Positions 9,468-20,100 of a DNA stretch of 35,461 nt are shown here, in pieces. Positions within the stretch are counted from its first letter, which is position 1. The number at the start of each line of letters is the position of its first letter. The notes below the pieces were generated by a model that ran no database searches, had not been told where the DNA came from, and saw nothing but the letters and a program-made list of their open reading frames with translations. Source of the DNA: Chara braunii (lineage: Eukaryota > Streptophyta > Charophyceae > Charales > Characeae); contig BFEA01000009.1 in NCBI GenBank assembly GCA_003427395.1, positions 6,627,148-6,662,608 of the forward strand, read 5' to 3'. The translations under genes were made by a program, and so were the position numbers.

Positions 9468-12400
9468 GCGTTGGGCAGGTGCCAGGTCGATTGTTGCTAC
9501 CAACCCTGTTGATGGACCAGGCAGTGGTGTGAAAAAGCAATTCGGGTGGCGGAAAGACCATTGATCCTCCTGTGCCGCCCAGTTTTTCCATACTAGCTTT
9601 CTGCTGTCCTGCACCTCCGCCATCTTGCGATGGGGATCTAACCATCATTCAGCAAATGCTGAAATGGCCTGTTGGTTCTTTTCTGTGTCAGGACTGTCTT
9701 CCATGTCGTCCCTGAGTTTTTTGTTTGCTTTAACTAGGTTAGCCCTTATAATTTCTACAAGTTCGGCTTTGGCCTCGTAGTGACCGAACATCATCTCTTG
9801 CCGTTCTGCTGAGCACCTCATCCTCCATATGACCATGAGGACAGCCAGCCTCATGTGCTTGAAGAGGTTTCTCTGGAATGCGGTCCAGGTCTGCGGGATT
9901 CTATTCTTTTTCCCCAGTAGGATGAGGGCTATGTCCCACTGAAACACTGTTCCAGTGAGATTATGCCACAATGCATCCCACCACTGCCATATCTGTATCG
10001 CCAGTGGGCAAGCTAAAAGGCAGTGTTCCAGGTCTGCACGCCGTTGGGGAGCGTCTGGACCACACTGTGAGCAGATAGGGGAGAGAACCCCTTTCTGTTC
10101 CAAGTTGGATCTTGCTATCAGCCAGTTCGGGGTCGGAAGGCACCTGTGTATAATTTGCCACTGCAATGCCCTGTGGGAGGTGGGCATGATATGAGCATGC
10201 GTGGTCCATGGGATGTGCCGTAGGTGCTCATCCTCTACCGGAGAGTCCCTTCTCCATCTTTTACGAACTACCGGTGATGATGGGACGCGTGCATGTACCT
10301 GTTTGTATCCTTCTCTAACTGTGTATTGCCAGATAGGGGTCGGATTACGCCCTTTCCACTCCCATTCGTCTAGGTCAAAAGGTAGGGCCCCCACGGGGAT
10401 GGACATTTCATATGCATAGAATCCTGTATCTTCAGATCCCACCACTCTAATTCTAGTGAGTCCCTCTTCTTCACTTGTTTTGTCCAAGGCAGGGGTCCTC
10501 TTTAGGGGAGCCCATCTGGCCCCTGGCACGTCCGGTTCGAAGGCCTGCAGTCGTATGCCGTCATGGGTGTCGTCGAGTACTCCGTAGACAACCATCGGGA
10601 TTTGGTCCGGGGCGGCTCGAGTCACCCAGTCAAGATTCCTTATCGATGGTCCTTGTTGCAACGTAAGCACCCATTGCGGTGGGACAGCTGAAGACAGTTG
10701 GTGCAGTTTATCCTGGAGCCTTTTAACGTTTTCGAGTGTGGGCTTCATCTTCCATGTTCCTTCGTGACTGTCCCACAAGTCTCCCACAGTAAAAATCCCC
10801 TTTTTAACCCATGTTAGCCAGTGGGAGCTGGTCAGTAGCGAGAATGGTTCCCCTGCAGCGTCACATATGTGCGGATTTCCGAACAATGGTTGTCGCCACA
10901 ACTCATGCCATCGCAGCGGGGGGGGCTTTTTGAGTTGGCCCCATTTGTCTCCACAATTCCACCATTGTGGTCCACAGTGGATCATTCTTAAGGTCCCATC
11001 TCGTCCTGTTCCGGGGCGATCCATCCCTCCGGGTCCTTGGAGGGCTCGGTAATGTCCATGCTGCGTTGACCAGCCATGTGAGGGGGTGAATCTGGTGGTG
11101 AGGGGGAGAGGGAGGAGCCAGGTGCGACAGTTGGATACATGCCAGGGGTTGCCAAGGGACGTCATTGGCGAGTAGCAGGTGAGTAATTATTTTAAACATC
11201 AGCGCTCTGATCTCGTCACCCGGGTCGAGGATGCCCAGTCCCCCCACCACCTTCGGTTGGGTAATGTACTTCCATGCCACCCTTTTGATATATTTGGTTT
11301 TGGCATGATCGTTCCTCCATAAATAGGCTGCCAATGCTCCTCGCAGGTGTGCCAGTTGCTTCGCGGGGATCTGCCAAAACGCTGTTTTGTACCATATGGT
11401 GGCGAGGATGGCGTTATTTATTGCAAGCGCCCTTCCTATCAGCGAGGTGGGCAGGTCATCCCATTTGGCCAATCTTTGCAGGGTTGTTTGGACCAAACCT
11501 TGTCCGTGGTCCATCGGGGGTCCCTGCGCTGTAAGACGGACACCCAAGATCCTGATTGCCTCCTCGTAAGTTCTCCAGTTGACCGGCGGGGCTTGCAGGG
11601 GTTGAGTGTTTTGTGGAGAAAGCCACCAACCTTCCGTCTTGGTTCCCCAATTGACCTTCATGTCCGCTGCTATGGCGAAGGCATGGATTGTGTCTGTCAG
11701 TGCTCTCAGGGATGCCTCCGAGGCGTTAATGAGGACCGTGAGGTCATCGGAGAACAAGGATGTCACCGGTATGGATTGCGTGGGCAGTTCCGGAATATTT
11801 ATTCTTTCAATGGCTTGGTTGGCCCTGATCATCGCTGCCAATGCTTCCCTCACCAGCACGAAGAGGAGTGGAGCCACCGGATTTCCTTGTCTCACCGATC
11901 TTTGGAGAGCGAACGGAGGGGAGAGGTGACCGTTTACCATGATGTTCGTTGTGGCAGACCTGTGCATGGTGGACACCCATGTTCTGAAGGCGGCGCCAAA
12001 GTTCATTTTGTGCAGGCAGGCGTCCATGAAGTCCCAATCCACGTGGTCATAGGCCTTTTCGAAGTCTATGACCAAGATAGCCGCCTCTTTTCGATGTTGT
12101 CTGACATATTTAATTGTCTCATTTACGAGGAGAACGTTATCCTGGATGTTGCGTTAATCCCGTTTGGTCCTGGAAGACCAGGTGCCTCATATGTGGTAGT
12201 AGGCGATTAGTCAGTGCTTTGGACACCATTTTGTAAGGGAAGGGGAGGAGCGTGATTGACCTATAATTTCTAATGTCAGTTTTATCCCCTTTTTTGTACA
12301 GCAGTGTGGTCACCCCCTGGGATATCAAATCGCCAAAGGATCCTTCCGTTTGGACTGCTTGTACGTATACCTCAATGCTGTCTTGGAAGGTGGCCCAATT

Positions 12401-12980
12401 TTGGAGCCAGAACTCTTTCGGGAAGGAGTCGAGGTCCGGGGTCTTTTCATCCTCCATGCCCCTCAGTGCTTCCAACAGCTCATCTGTTGTCAGCGGAGCT
12501 TCCAACAGATCACGTTGGGTTGTGGACAACATCGCTGGTAGGCGTTCCAGCATTGATTGCCTCGCTTCTGCCAGCCTTTGTGCCCCCCACTGGGCTGACT
12601 AAGAGGCGTAAAATTTTTAGTAGTACTGAGCCGCATAATCCACAATAGAGTAAGCGTTAGTGGCCTTGGGGATTGAGTTGTCGAAAGGGTGGCGAAGGGA
12701 GGGCACCACTGCTTGCCTTGCTCTGGCTTTGGCCTTCCGGAAGAATATTTTCGCCATTGTGTCATCTGTGTCCTGTTTCCGTATGCGTGCCTGAACGCGC
12801 CATGCCTCGGCTTGGGCAACCAAATACGCCTGCAGGTGTTCTCTGGCGGCCTGCAACCTATGATAGGTTGCATCATCTAGGGGTTCAGACTGTAGCTCGG
12901 CATCCCAATTTTCCAGTTCTTTCAGCAGGTTGTCGAGCACCATTTTCCAACCGGTTCCCTTACCACTGAGCCACTGGCTC
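9468..12980 (-). mobile_element. LINE-1: 5'-truncated L1-type retrotransposon
   Basis: A minus-strand non-LTR element fragment: a segment upstream of RT, RT, C-terminal region with zinc finger, and 3' non-coding sequence running into the adapter at 9,467. The endonuclease domain and ORF1 are missing, so it is 5'-truncated near 12,980, beside a 19-base T run. The 3' end is not visible because of the adapter. Its proteins are clearly diverged from LINE-2 and LINE-3, so it belongs to a different subfamily. Confidence 0.9.
9645..12980 (-). pseudogene. LINE-1 ORF2: reverse transcriptase, zf-RVT (broken)
   Basis: Read from 12,980 downwards, a helical segment (12,617-12,980) links to the RT fingers (12,137-12,553), which contain KTPDLDSFPKEFW, LYKKGD and NYRSITLLPF. 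The palm follows (10,903-12,075), with VIDFEKAYDHVDWDF, SVRQGNPVAPLLF and the catalytic box FSDD, where A is the usual second residue. VVGGLGILD is the conserved post-RT motif. From about 10,920 to 9,645 lies the C-terminal region with ALQWQIIHRCLP and a Cys/His finger (CSQC ... EHCLLAC), as in the zf-RVT family. It would copy LINE RNA at a nicked target. Breaks: a frameshift near 12,610 with an in-frame TAG close by, a frameshift near 12,155, and a frameshift at an 8-base G run at 10,918-10,925. The last could be a sequencing error; the others indicate decay. Confidence 0.93.
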
Positions 12981-12999
12981 TTTTTTTTTTTTTTTTTTT
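12981..12999. repeat. T19 tract flanked by GGCTCT repeats
   Basis: Nineteen Ts are bordered by TGGCTC on the left and GGCTCT on the right. The flanking hexamer looks like a short target-site duplication around an insertion consisting only of an A-tail. It marks the 5' limit of recognisable LINE-1 sequence. Confidence 0.6.
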
Positions 13000-13136
13000 G
13001 GCTCTGCCAAGTGCTGTTGGGCATTGGCAAAAGACCAGAACTTTCATAAATCTAGCCTAAGTGTAACCTATTGTCAAATCCACCAGCCACAAGTCACTTT
13101 GAAGTACTGAAGAAGTAAGGAAAAAGGGTCACCATA

Positions 13137-13230
13137 TTCACCCGAACAGAACGCCCGGTCGTTATAGCTGTATCTGGATTCAAAATTCACCAGATACGGC
13201 TATAATGACTGGGCGTTTTATTCGGGTGAA
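13137..13230. mobile_element. 94-bp foldback element
   Basis: Arms at 13,137-13,177 and 13,190-13,230 are 41 bases each and pair at 36 of 41 positions, with a 12-base loop. The outer ends read TTCACCCGAA and TTCGGGTGAA. No coding capacity. It could be a foldback MITE or the precursor of a small RNA. Confidence 0.8.
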
Positions 13231-13484
13231 GACAGTAGGCGCACTAACCGAAGCCGGGTAATGGTCCCAATATTTTCAGTGTTTCTTTTCCGGGTTGATT
13301 GTGTGGAATTCCCGGCCTCATGTTCTCATGACAATGGATTCCCTGTTTTTTCCCAAAAGTAACAAAATAATGGAAAAATTGTTGAGATGCCCCGGGAGGT
13401 TGGTTTTATTATTTATTTATTTATTTATTTTTCAAAGAGAAGATTATTTTTTTGTCCAACCAGAAGAAGAAGAAAAAAAAAATA

Positions 13485-13801
13485 GTTGGGATATTTCGTC
13501 AAATACCCCTAAAATGCTTGCGTACGGTGAAATGCCCCTACGACTGTCGTGAAACTTTGCAAAATACCCGACTCGCCAATTCGACCTGTCATCTTTTGCA
13601 TATACCCCTACCATGCCCTTCACAGAAATGTTTGTCCATATCCCCAAGTATTTCTCTCCAACTGACTGTGCATGGGCCCCTGCAGCCCACGGCGAGGGCA
13701 GATGGGAAAGTTACCGATGACTGGGACAGGGGCAGATGCAGAAGCTTGGGGCATTTCCGCGTACCCCTGTGTTTTAGGGGTATTTACCGAAATACCCCAA
13801 C
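13485..13801. mobile_element. MITE-like element with about 55-bp inverted ends
   Basis: The left end GTTGGGATATTTCGTCAAAT continues ACCCCTAAAA. The right end, reverse-complemented, reads GTTGGGGTATTTCGGTAAAT then ACCCCTAAAA. Similarity continues inward through GTACG...GAAATGCCCC. The interior repeats AAATACCCC-like words about every 30-36 bases. It has no transposase, and I could not define a clear target-site duplication. Confidence 0.78.
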
Positions 13802-14131
13802 TTTGAAGGGTATTTCAACAATTTTCCACAAAAACATTGGAGGAAAAAAAAAAAAAAAAAAGAGAAACAAAAAACCTGCTCTTTTGCCTGAAGATTTCGG
13901 TGCTGAACAGTACTGTTTTTTTTTGTTTTTTTTTTTTGGAAGTCCGATGGCCTCGGCAATTTCATTATACAGCTGACTCGTCCCAGGTAATTCACAATTA
14001 TTTTATCCCATTCATCTAGGTCCATTTACAGTAATCGGGACTCGAATGCAGGTCTGAATTCAATGGTTTCGGCCCTTTCGGGGTGTGCCATCAGAGCTGC
14101 GCTGATTGGTTCATCTTTCTATTTTTTATTT
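13802..14131. other. Spacer with A/T homopolymers
   Basis: Contains an A run near 13,843-13,861 and a T-rich run near 13,917-13,938. No gene is recognised; frames across it are driven by the homopolymers. Confidence 0.5.
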
Positions 14132-14222
14132 CTTTTTTCCCAATTTATACCCATCATCCTTGGGGAGGGGCCATGCTAATCCTCTCTGTATCGCTCCAAT
14201 TTTAACGGATGTCCCCAAATGC
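14132..14222 (-). pseudogene. U6 snRNA retropseudogene
   Basis: On the minus strand the sequence reads GGGGACATCCGTTAAAATTG, then GAGCGATACAGAGAGGATTA, then GCATGGCCCCTCCCCAAGGA and TGATGGGTATAAATTGGG. This follows the conserved U6 spliceosomal RNA, including the ACAGAGA box (which pairs with the 5' splice site) and the AGC triad. By eye roughly 70 of about 84 positions match the plant U6 consensus. The 5' stem-loop (normally GTCCCTTCGGGGAC) is lost, several catalytic-core bases are changed (GCGC to CCCC), and the 3' end runs into A-rich sequence rather than a T terminator. That indicates a retroposed, non-functional copy. Confidence 0.88.
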
Positions 14223-14660
14223 TCTTTTTTTTTTCCCCCCTTCCCTATCCCATGCATTCGCAGATTGACAGCCATCAAGGTTGGGGGGGGGGGCGCAAAA
14301 AAAAAAAAAAAGGGGAACAAGAGCATAAGTGCAAAGTCTACTCTGATGGCATTCTGTTTGTAAGTGGGGTGGGTTTTTTTTTTTTTTTTTTTTTTTTTTT
14401 GGAAAAGGAGGAACCTTCATAAAACTGTATCGGGAACCAGACCTGGCCTCAACTTTTGATGTGTTATAATCTTTTTTGAAAAAAAAAAAAAAAGTGTCGG
14501 CAACCAGGCCCAGCATCCCTCACAAAGTTTGCCGCAGCTCTAAGGCTGAGCAATGCTCTCCGGCCACGCAAAATCTAGGCCACGACTGTGGCAAGTGGGG
14601 AGTCGCAATGTTTGTCGGTTCAGGCTTGGGTCGTTGTAGCCTACTTTTGATTTAAACAGA
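14223..14660. other. Homopolymer-rich spacer with a LINE-tail fragment
   Basis: Holds G and A runs (14,281-14,310), a T run (about 14,374-14,400) and an A run (14,479-14,493). At 14,495-14,520 the minus strand reads GAGGGATGCTGGGCCTGGTT, matching the LINE-tail module seen at 8,073-8,180. No gene. Confidence 0.6.
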
Positions 14661-16768
14661 GGGGCTCGTTAGACACTCCTTGGAACGTCCTCGGGGCCGA
14701 AGGAAGTTTCCTTGGGGGTTTTCAAGGACATTCCCGTCGTCATTCCACCTATCCTTGGGGTGGTCTCCCAAGGATATTATAGTTTGCCGCGGGAGGGGCA
14801 ATGCCTTGGTCCATTGGGTGATGTCCGTCTTGCTATGGTGTGGTCCAGCTGCTGAAGGCGGGACGTCAAGACGGCGAGGAGGTCCATTGGGTGATGTCCG
14901 TCTTGCTTTGAAAGGCGTTGGCGACCGGAAAAAAAAAAACCTTAAATAGCAATGGACCTCCCCGGTCGAAAATCGACTTTCGAATTGGGTGCTGGACGTC
15001 AAGACGGCGACGCGGGGCAGGTGGCATCCATATCTGCGACGGTGGAAACGGGCATTTGCAGCGGCGCAGTGGAGTCCTCGTACGTCGTCACAAACTTGTG
15101 AGCGCCCCGTGAAGGTCCATCGCCATTGTCTCTGCATGCCGCCGCGCCTATGTGTTGAGTCGAGCACAAGTGGGGAACGTCGTCGGGGACTTGGCGCTGG
15201 GTCTTGGCGAGTTGGTAGGCTGTTGTATTTTCGTGGTTCATGAGCATTGCAGCACACGTGCCGATGGAGGGCGGCAGCGATGACGGACGTGCGAAGTTGA
15301 CGACGATCGAGAAGACAGCCGTGGCGGTGGCCGTGACGACCGTGCTCTTTCGTTGTCAGCAGGAGAGGGCATTGGGCAGAGTGAGAGCGCATATCTGCGC
15401 GCGGAGGAGGAAAACACTTCATCAAGTTCCGATCGAAGGACTGGATACCGTGGCCAACACGGAGGCTGCAGTTCGAGTTTGCTGCGCTATGGGTTGCACA
15501 GTTCTTCCACGAGCGATGCCGAGGTGGTGAATGAAAAGGAGGATGGGGGGGGCATGGGAGGATCTCAGTCAATGCGATGATGCGACAGAGGGGTACTTCT
15601 GGTAGAAGCCGCGTATGTCGCCACGTGTCTCTCGGGCGATTGCGATTGCATCCAGTGTGGACGAACACCCGAGGGATGCGCTGTTGATGTCGATGTCGAC
15701 TGCAGTCGGTGTCGATCCCTCGTCTTCTCTGCCGAAGGCCTTCGATACAGGTCGGCCATCAACAATAGATTAAGCACACGTGGAACGGGAGGACCACGAC
15801 AAGCAAAATTGTCACTAGGAGCAATAGTGGCAACCTTCAATAGAGGTCAACCATCAACAACACATACGACACGACCGTAATTCTACAAAGACGGTGAAGG
15901 TCCACCGAAAGGCGACGATGAAGGGAGCAGCCGATAGAGGACGGCCTATGACACACGCAATCTAACGGGTCGTACGCCCTTGCACTGCGAACCGGGCTAT
16001 GGCCTGCGTGGTGGCTTCTGGAATGGTTCACTGAAGACTTGCTCTTCGCCTACCGCCCGTCCATGCTAACGTCCTTCTTCCCAGACCGCCTCTTACGTGT
16101 ACGTCCAGGCACCCTGCCGAGGATGTAGACGTGGAAGAAGACGACAAGGACAAGCAAAAGGATAACCACGAGCAGCAGCGACCGGCTTCGAAAGACATCG
16201 GCCATGAAAGGCAAGAGCGGAAGGGCAGTAGCTAGATGACAACAGTATACCTCCAATAAACAGCGACGAAGAGGACTGCAAACAGCAGACCCCAGCATGG
16301 GACAAATGCCTTGTAACGTTTTTCATCGAGGAATACAGTGGGCAATCGGAGCAAGGGGTGTCGGCTGAAGTATTCAAATTTGTCGACCGTTCGGCCCCTT
16401 TCCGTACTACGAGGGAGAATATTGGTCGACGACGTCCGCGGGGGCCAGCTGGCCACCAACGGTTACCGTTGGCATAAGGTTCCTGGAAGCCGAACGTTGA
16501 AGACCCAACATGTCCGTGCGCTGCCCCGTAGGAACTCCAATGGACCAGCCGACGAAAATTTATTGCCGACGACGGGTGCCCTCGCCGCCCTGATTATCAT
16601 GGATCCTTTACGTCCAAGGGACCTCGGGGAACGCCACCAAATGGCTGCAGCCCGAGGACGCCCCAAGGATTCCCCAAGGAAATGTTTTCACATTTTTTTT
16701 TCCAAAAATTGGTGGGACGAAATTTTCCTCGGGGGATTTACGCGCCCGAGGAGTGTCTAACGAGCCCC
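14661..16768. mobile_element. 2.1-kb TIR element (non-autonomous DNA transposon)
   Basis: Exact 20-bp inverted ends: GGGGCTCGTTAGACACTCCT at 14,661-14,680 and its reverse complement at 16,749-16,768. Both are flanked by AGA, a possible 3-bp target-site duplication. Inside each end are several CCTTGGGG/CCTCGGGG words that could be subterminal transposase-binding repeats. A 27-bp phrase (GGTCCATTGGGTGATGTCCG plus TCTTGCT) is repeated at 14,808 and 14,881, and GACGTCAAGACGGCGA at 14,862 and 14,995. The frames inside show no DDE transposase or other known domain, so it is probably non-autonomous. Superfamily not assigned. Confidence 0.8.
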
Positions 16769-16792
16769 AGAGAGTGGGTGGGGTCTGGCTTG

Positions 16793-16808
16793 GCTCTGTT
16801 TCAAGTTT
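16793..16808. repeat. Candidate outer target-site duplication, left copy
   Basis: GCTCTGTTTCAAGTTT matches 29,151-29,166 at 15 of 16 positions. The two copies bracket the nested LINE-2/LINE-3 pair, and the right copy sits just beyond the 5' limit of LINE-3 similarity. Thirteen bases separate this copy from the LINE poly-T run. Confidence 0.55.
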
Positions 16809-16810
16809 CT

Positions 16811-16821
16811 TGAACTTCGTC
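16811..16821. repeat. LINE-2 target-site duplication, left copy
   Basis: TGAACTTCGTC directly abuts the T run that represents the LINE-2 A-tail. The identical 11-mer is at 27,352-27,362, at the other end of the element. Confidence 0.8.
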
Positions 16822-16838
16822 TTTTTTTTTTTTTTTAA

Positions 16839-17083
16839 CATCTATAGTGGGGAGTAGAGGGTGTGCTGATAAGAGCAGACACTCCCTCTACCCCCTAGAT
16901 GGATAGATGGCTTCGTTCCATTGGTGGGGAGCTGCACCTGCTGGAAACTGGGTCCAACGTCCCTTACATCATCAATAATGAACAGTCAATCAAGTAGGAT
17001 AATGAAAAGTGGGTCCAGCGACCCTTCAGATCCGGGAATGCTAAGATGTGCCTCTTCACCCTGCCCGGGCGCCAGATATGTGA
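16839..17083 (-). other. LINE-2 3' tail: conserved module plus hairpin
   Basis: Read on the minus strand: TCTGGCGCCCGGGCAGGGTG then AAGAGGCACATC (17,049-17,083), GGGTCGCTGGACCC (about 17,010-17,027), AAGGGACGTTGGACCC and CAGCAGGTGCAGCTCCCC (16,921-16,966), and a long irregular hairpin (16,839-16,901), followed by the A-tail. The core stem is GTAGAGGG/CCCTCTAC with an outer CATCTA/TAGATG. In LINE elements such 3' structures can be what the RT recognises; here that is inference. Confidence 0.7.
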
Positions 17084-17165
17084 TTACACCTAGCAGTACT
17101 AACATTCCAAAAATATTTATCAGAACTGGACTCCACAGATAATCATAATAGTATGATGCAGTTGA

Positions 17166-20100
17166 TCACTCAAGCCCAAACCATGAAACAGGAACTAAAG
17201 CCAACTTGGATGGAGGGAAGGGATCAGGAAATTCAGATAGAGGGTTGAGGGGGATGGAAGGATCAACATTACTCCAGTCATTAAATTGTAAGTAATACTT
17301 CCTTTGGAGCTCATCGTGAGCATCATCGCATACTCCATACCATTTAGCCTGCCCTATTTTACCACCTTGATCCCCTCCAAGCCAGTTTTGATTGAATGTT
17401 TTTATATATTGTCTAATATTTTTTTTTTTTTTTAAGAATCTAAGTTTTTCCTTTAGTGAATCCCATCTAGAGTTAATCTCTAGTTGGACTTGTTGTTTGA
17501 TAGTATCTGTGAACTCAGGGTCATCGAGCCAGGCATTTTCCATTTCAAATGTGCACCTGCGAGACCATGTGGCCCACATGACAGCCCTTCTTCCGATCGT
17601 GAATATGTTAGTTGTGAAGTTATCTTCGCATGATCGAGTCCGTGTTTCTAGGAGGAGAGTCTTCCAACTCCATGGCCACGGTAGGGAGGTTTCAATCTGA
17701 TTCCAAATCCTGCCCCACCGCCGCCATAGCCATACCGACCCTGGACATTGTAGGAATATATGTTCTATGGTTTCCGGAACTAATTTAGACGGGAAAGCAG
17801 ATCTGCAGAATTTGCATCAAGGAAGGGTTATTCCTCTTTGTTCCAGTGTCCTTCTGTCAATGATCCAATCATTGGTTGGTAAGCATCGGTGAGAAATCTG
17901 CCATTGTAGGGATGCCAATTTTGCTGGTTTAGTCTTGATTGAATGGAACCATTTAACTGACCGCAATTCCTCTTTACTTACATCCTGGTGTCTCATCCAG
18001 CGTTCTTCAATTTTGTCCTTGATATTTATCATCGGACGCAGCATCCTATATGTGGATTTTACCGACAGCGTGTGAAGAACCCTCGTGTGGGAGCGACCTT
18101 GGTATACTGTGGAGGACCAAGACCAACTAACTGGATCTAGTGGGAGATGGGATATGGGTGTGTCTGGTTTGAAGGCCAGCCACCTATCCTTGATCATTAA
18201 GATTCTAATCCTGGATAATCTGTCTTTTTGGATTAGTCTCGTGCTCTGATGAGGGATAGTTCTGAGGAAACCATTTTCCCCTCGATTATATACTGTCATT
18301 AACACATTTTCATTGGGGTGCACTTCATTAATCCTCCCTACCATTCATGGCTGATCATGGATGGAGACCCAATCATTTGGAGAAAGAGTAGGTCCTTTTC
18401 TGAAGATTCTGGCCCAATCCAAGGGAATAATATTTATTATTTGCTTCAATGTTTCATTTTGGCGGTAACAGTATCTCAACTTACCGTTGAGGTTTGGGGG
18501 GTCGATCCAATCATTGGTGTCCTTGTTCCTAATGCACGTGACTCCCCTTCTAATCCAACCTTTCCAGGGGGAGTCTGTGCAGTTTAGGGTACAACCATGG
18601 GAATCTCCGATTAGGGTATTGTTGAATAATTGTTGTTGACAAACTTCTTCCCATCTCTCCAGTGTTACTTTGTCTGGGATGGGTAGTTTTCTCCAAGTTT
18701 TAAGCTGGTCGATCCAGAAGGGATCCCATGATAGATCTCCTCTGGCCGCTTGGCGGTCAGATAGGTCAAGATTTGAAGATTCTGATGAGGACGCCCTTGG
18801 GAAAGGCCAAGCGCGATTCTCCAACCACATTATGGGGTCAACCTCTTCTGGAGTGGGAGGAGCAAGGCGTCTGATCTGCTCACAAGCTAGGATACTCCAC
18901 GGTGTTTGGGGATTGAAAAGGAGGTGCTTAATCCATTGGATTGAGAGGGTCTTCGCTTGGGTGGTAGGGTCGATTATGCCCAAACCACCTATGGATTTAG
19001 GTTGAATTATTGATTGTCATGCCACTCTACTGAGAACATTTTTGGACTTATGATTGCCTCGCCAAAGAAATGCTACCAATTGCCTCTGCATAATTTTGGT
19101 GGATATTTTATCAAGCGCCCAGACGGCAGATTTCTACCAAATAGAGGCGAGGACCACATTATTAATTGCTAGAGATCTTCCTAATAATGAGGTATGTTTA
19201 TCTTTCCATAATTCAAGTTTTGAGAGTGCGTGTTTCGAAATTCCTTCACTATTGGATGCTGGTTTGCCTAGGGCTGAAAGAAAAATCACAAGAACCCTCA
19301 CTAGGGAATCCATAGGGAGCCATTTGATCATTGGTCTTTCTGGTGGCCTAACTCCTTAGTAGTGGATCCACAACCCTAGGGTTTTCTTTCCCAGTTCACC
19401 CTCATTTCTGATAGTTTACGAAACTCATCCATAATCCGTTGTATTGCCTCAAAATTTTCATATGAGGCATCAACCATGAGAGATAGGTCATCAGCAAAGA
19501 GGGAACATACAGGTATGGCGTCCTCTGGTACGGATGTGATTTGGATGCGCTTGATGTCTTTATGATGACGAATGTGGGTTGCCAAAGCTTCCATGATGAT
19601 TACAAAGAGGAGCGGGGCAAAGGGATCACCTTGCCTAACTGATCTTTGTAGCATTATGGGAGGGGCTACATTTTCATTGACCATGACTCTTGTTGATGCA
19701 TTCTTATGTAAGATTTTAACTCACCTCCTGAAGTTCGGACCGAAGTTAAACTTATCTAGGCATTTGTCCAGAAAAAGTCAATCCACATGGTCATAAACTT
19801 TTTCAAAATCAATAAAGATGAAGACAACATTATGCTTGGATTGGCGAGATAGTTTCACCAGCTCATTAATGAGGAGGATATTATCTTGAATATTTCTTCC
19901 TTGAATAAAACCGGTTTGCGTGGGGTGGATTATATCTGCTATATATTTATTAAGGCGAATCGTGAGGGCTTTGAGATGAGTTTATACACAACTGAGAGGA
20001 GGGTGATAGGGCGATAATTTCAAATATTACATTTGTCCCCCTTTTTATACAGTAGCGTTAGAACCCCTTGCCCCACTATCTCTCATAATCTTCCTGAAGT

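Noticed and set aside
9279-9648. Reading frames on both strands across 9,430-9,467
   Set aside because: They translate the palindromic Nextera adapter and are artefacts.
9645-11165. A complete 506-residue gene on the minus strand
   Set aside because: Its first third is out of frame with the LINE protein; the true sequence joins from another frame near 10,920, so it is the C-terminal part of LINE-1 ORF2.
11347-12210. A 287-residue plus-strand frame
   Set aside because: It lies antisense to the clear RT palm of LINE-1 and shows no domain.
12961-12974. tRNA gene, because the minus strand reads GTGGCTCAGTGGTA, an exact A-box
   Set aside because: No B-box at the right distance and no cloverleaf; the bases also read as LINE-1 coding sequence (WLSGK).
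13771-13801. Interstitial telomere repeat (TTTTAGGGG, CCCCTAAAA)
   Set aside because: Only single copies occur, as part of the MITE inverted ends, not as a tandem array.
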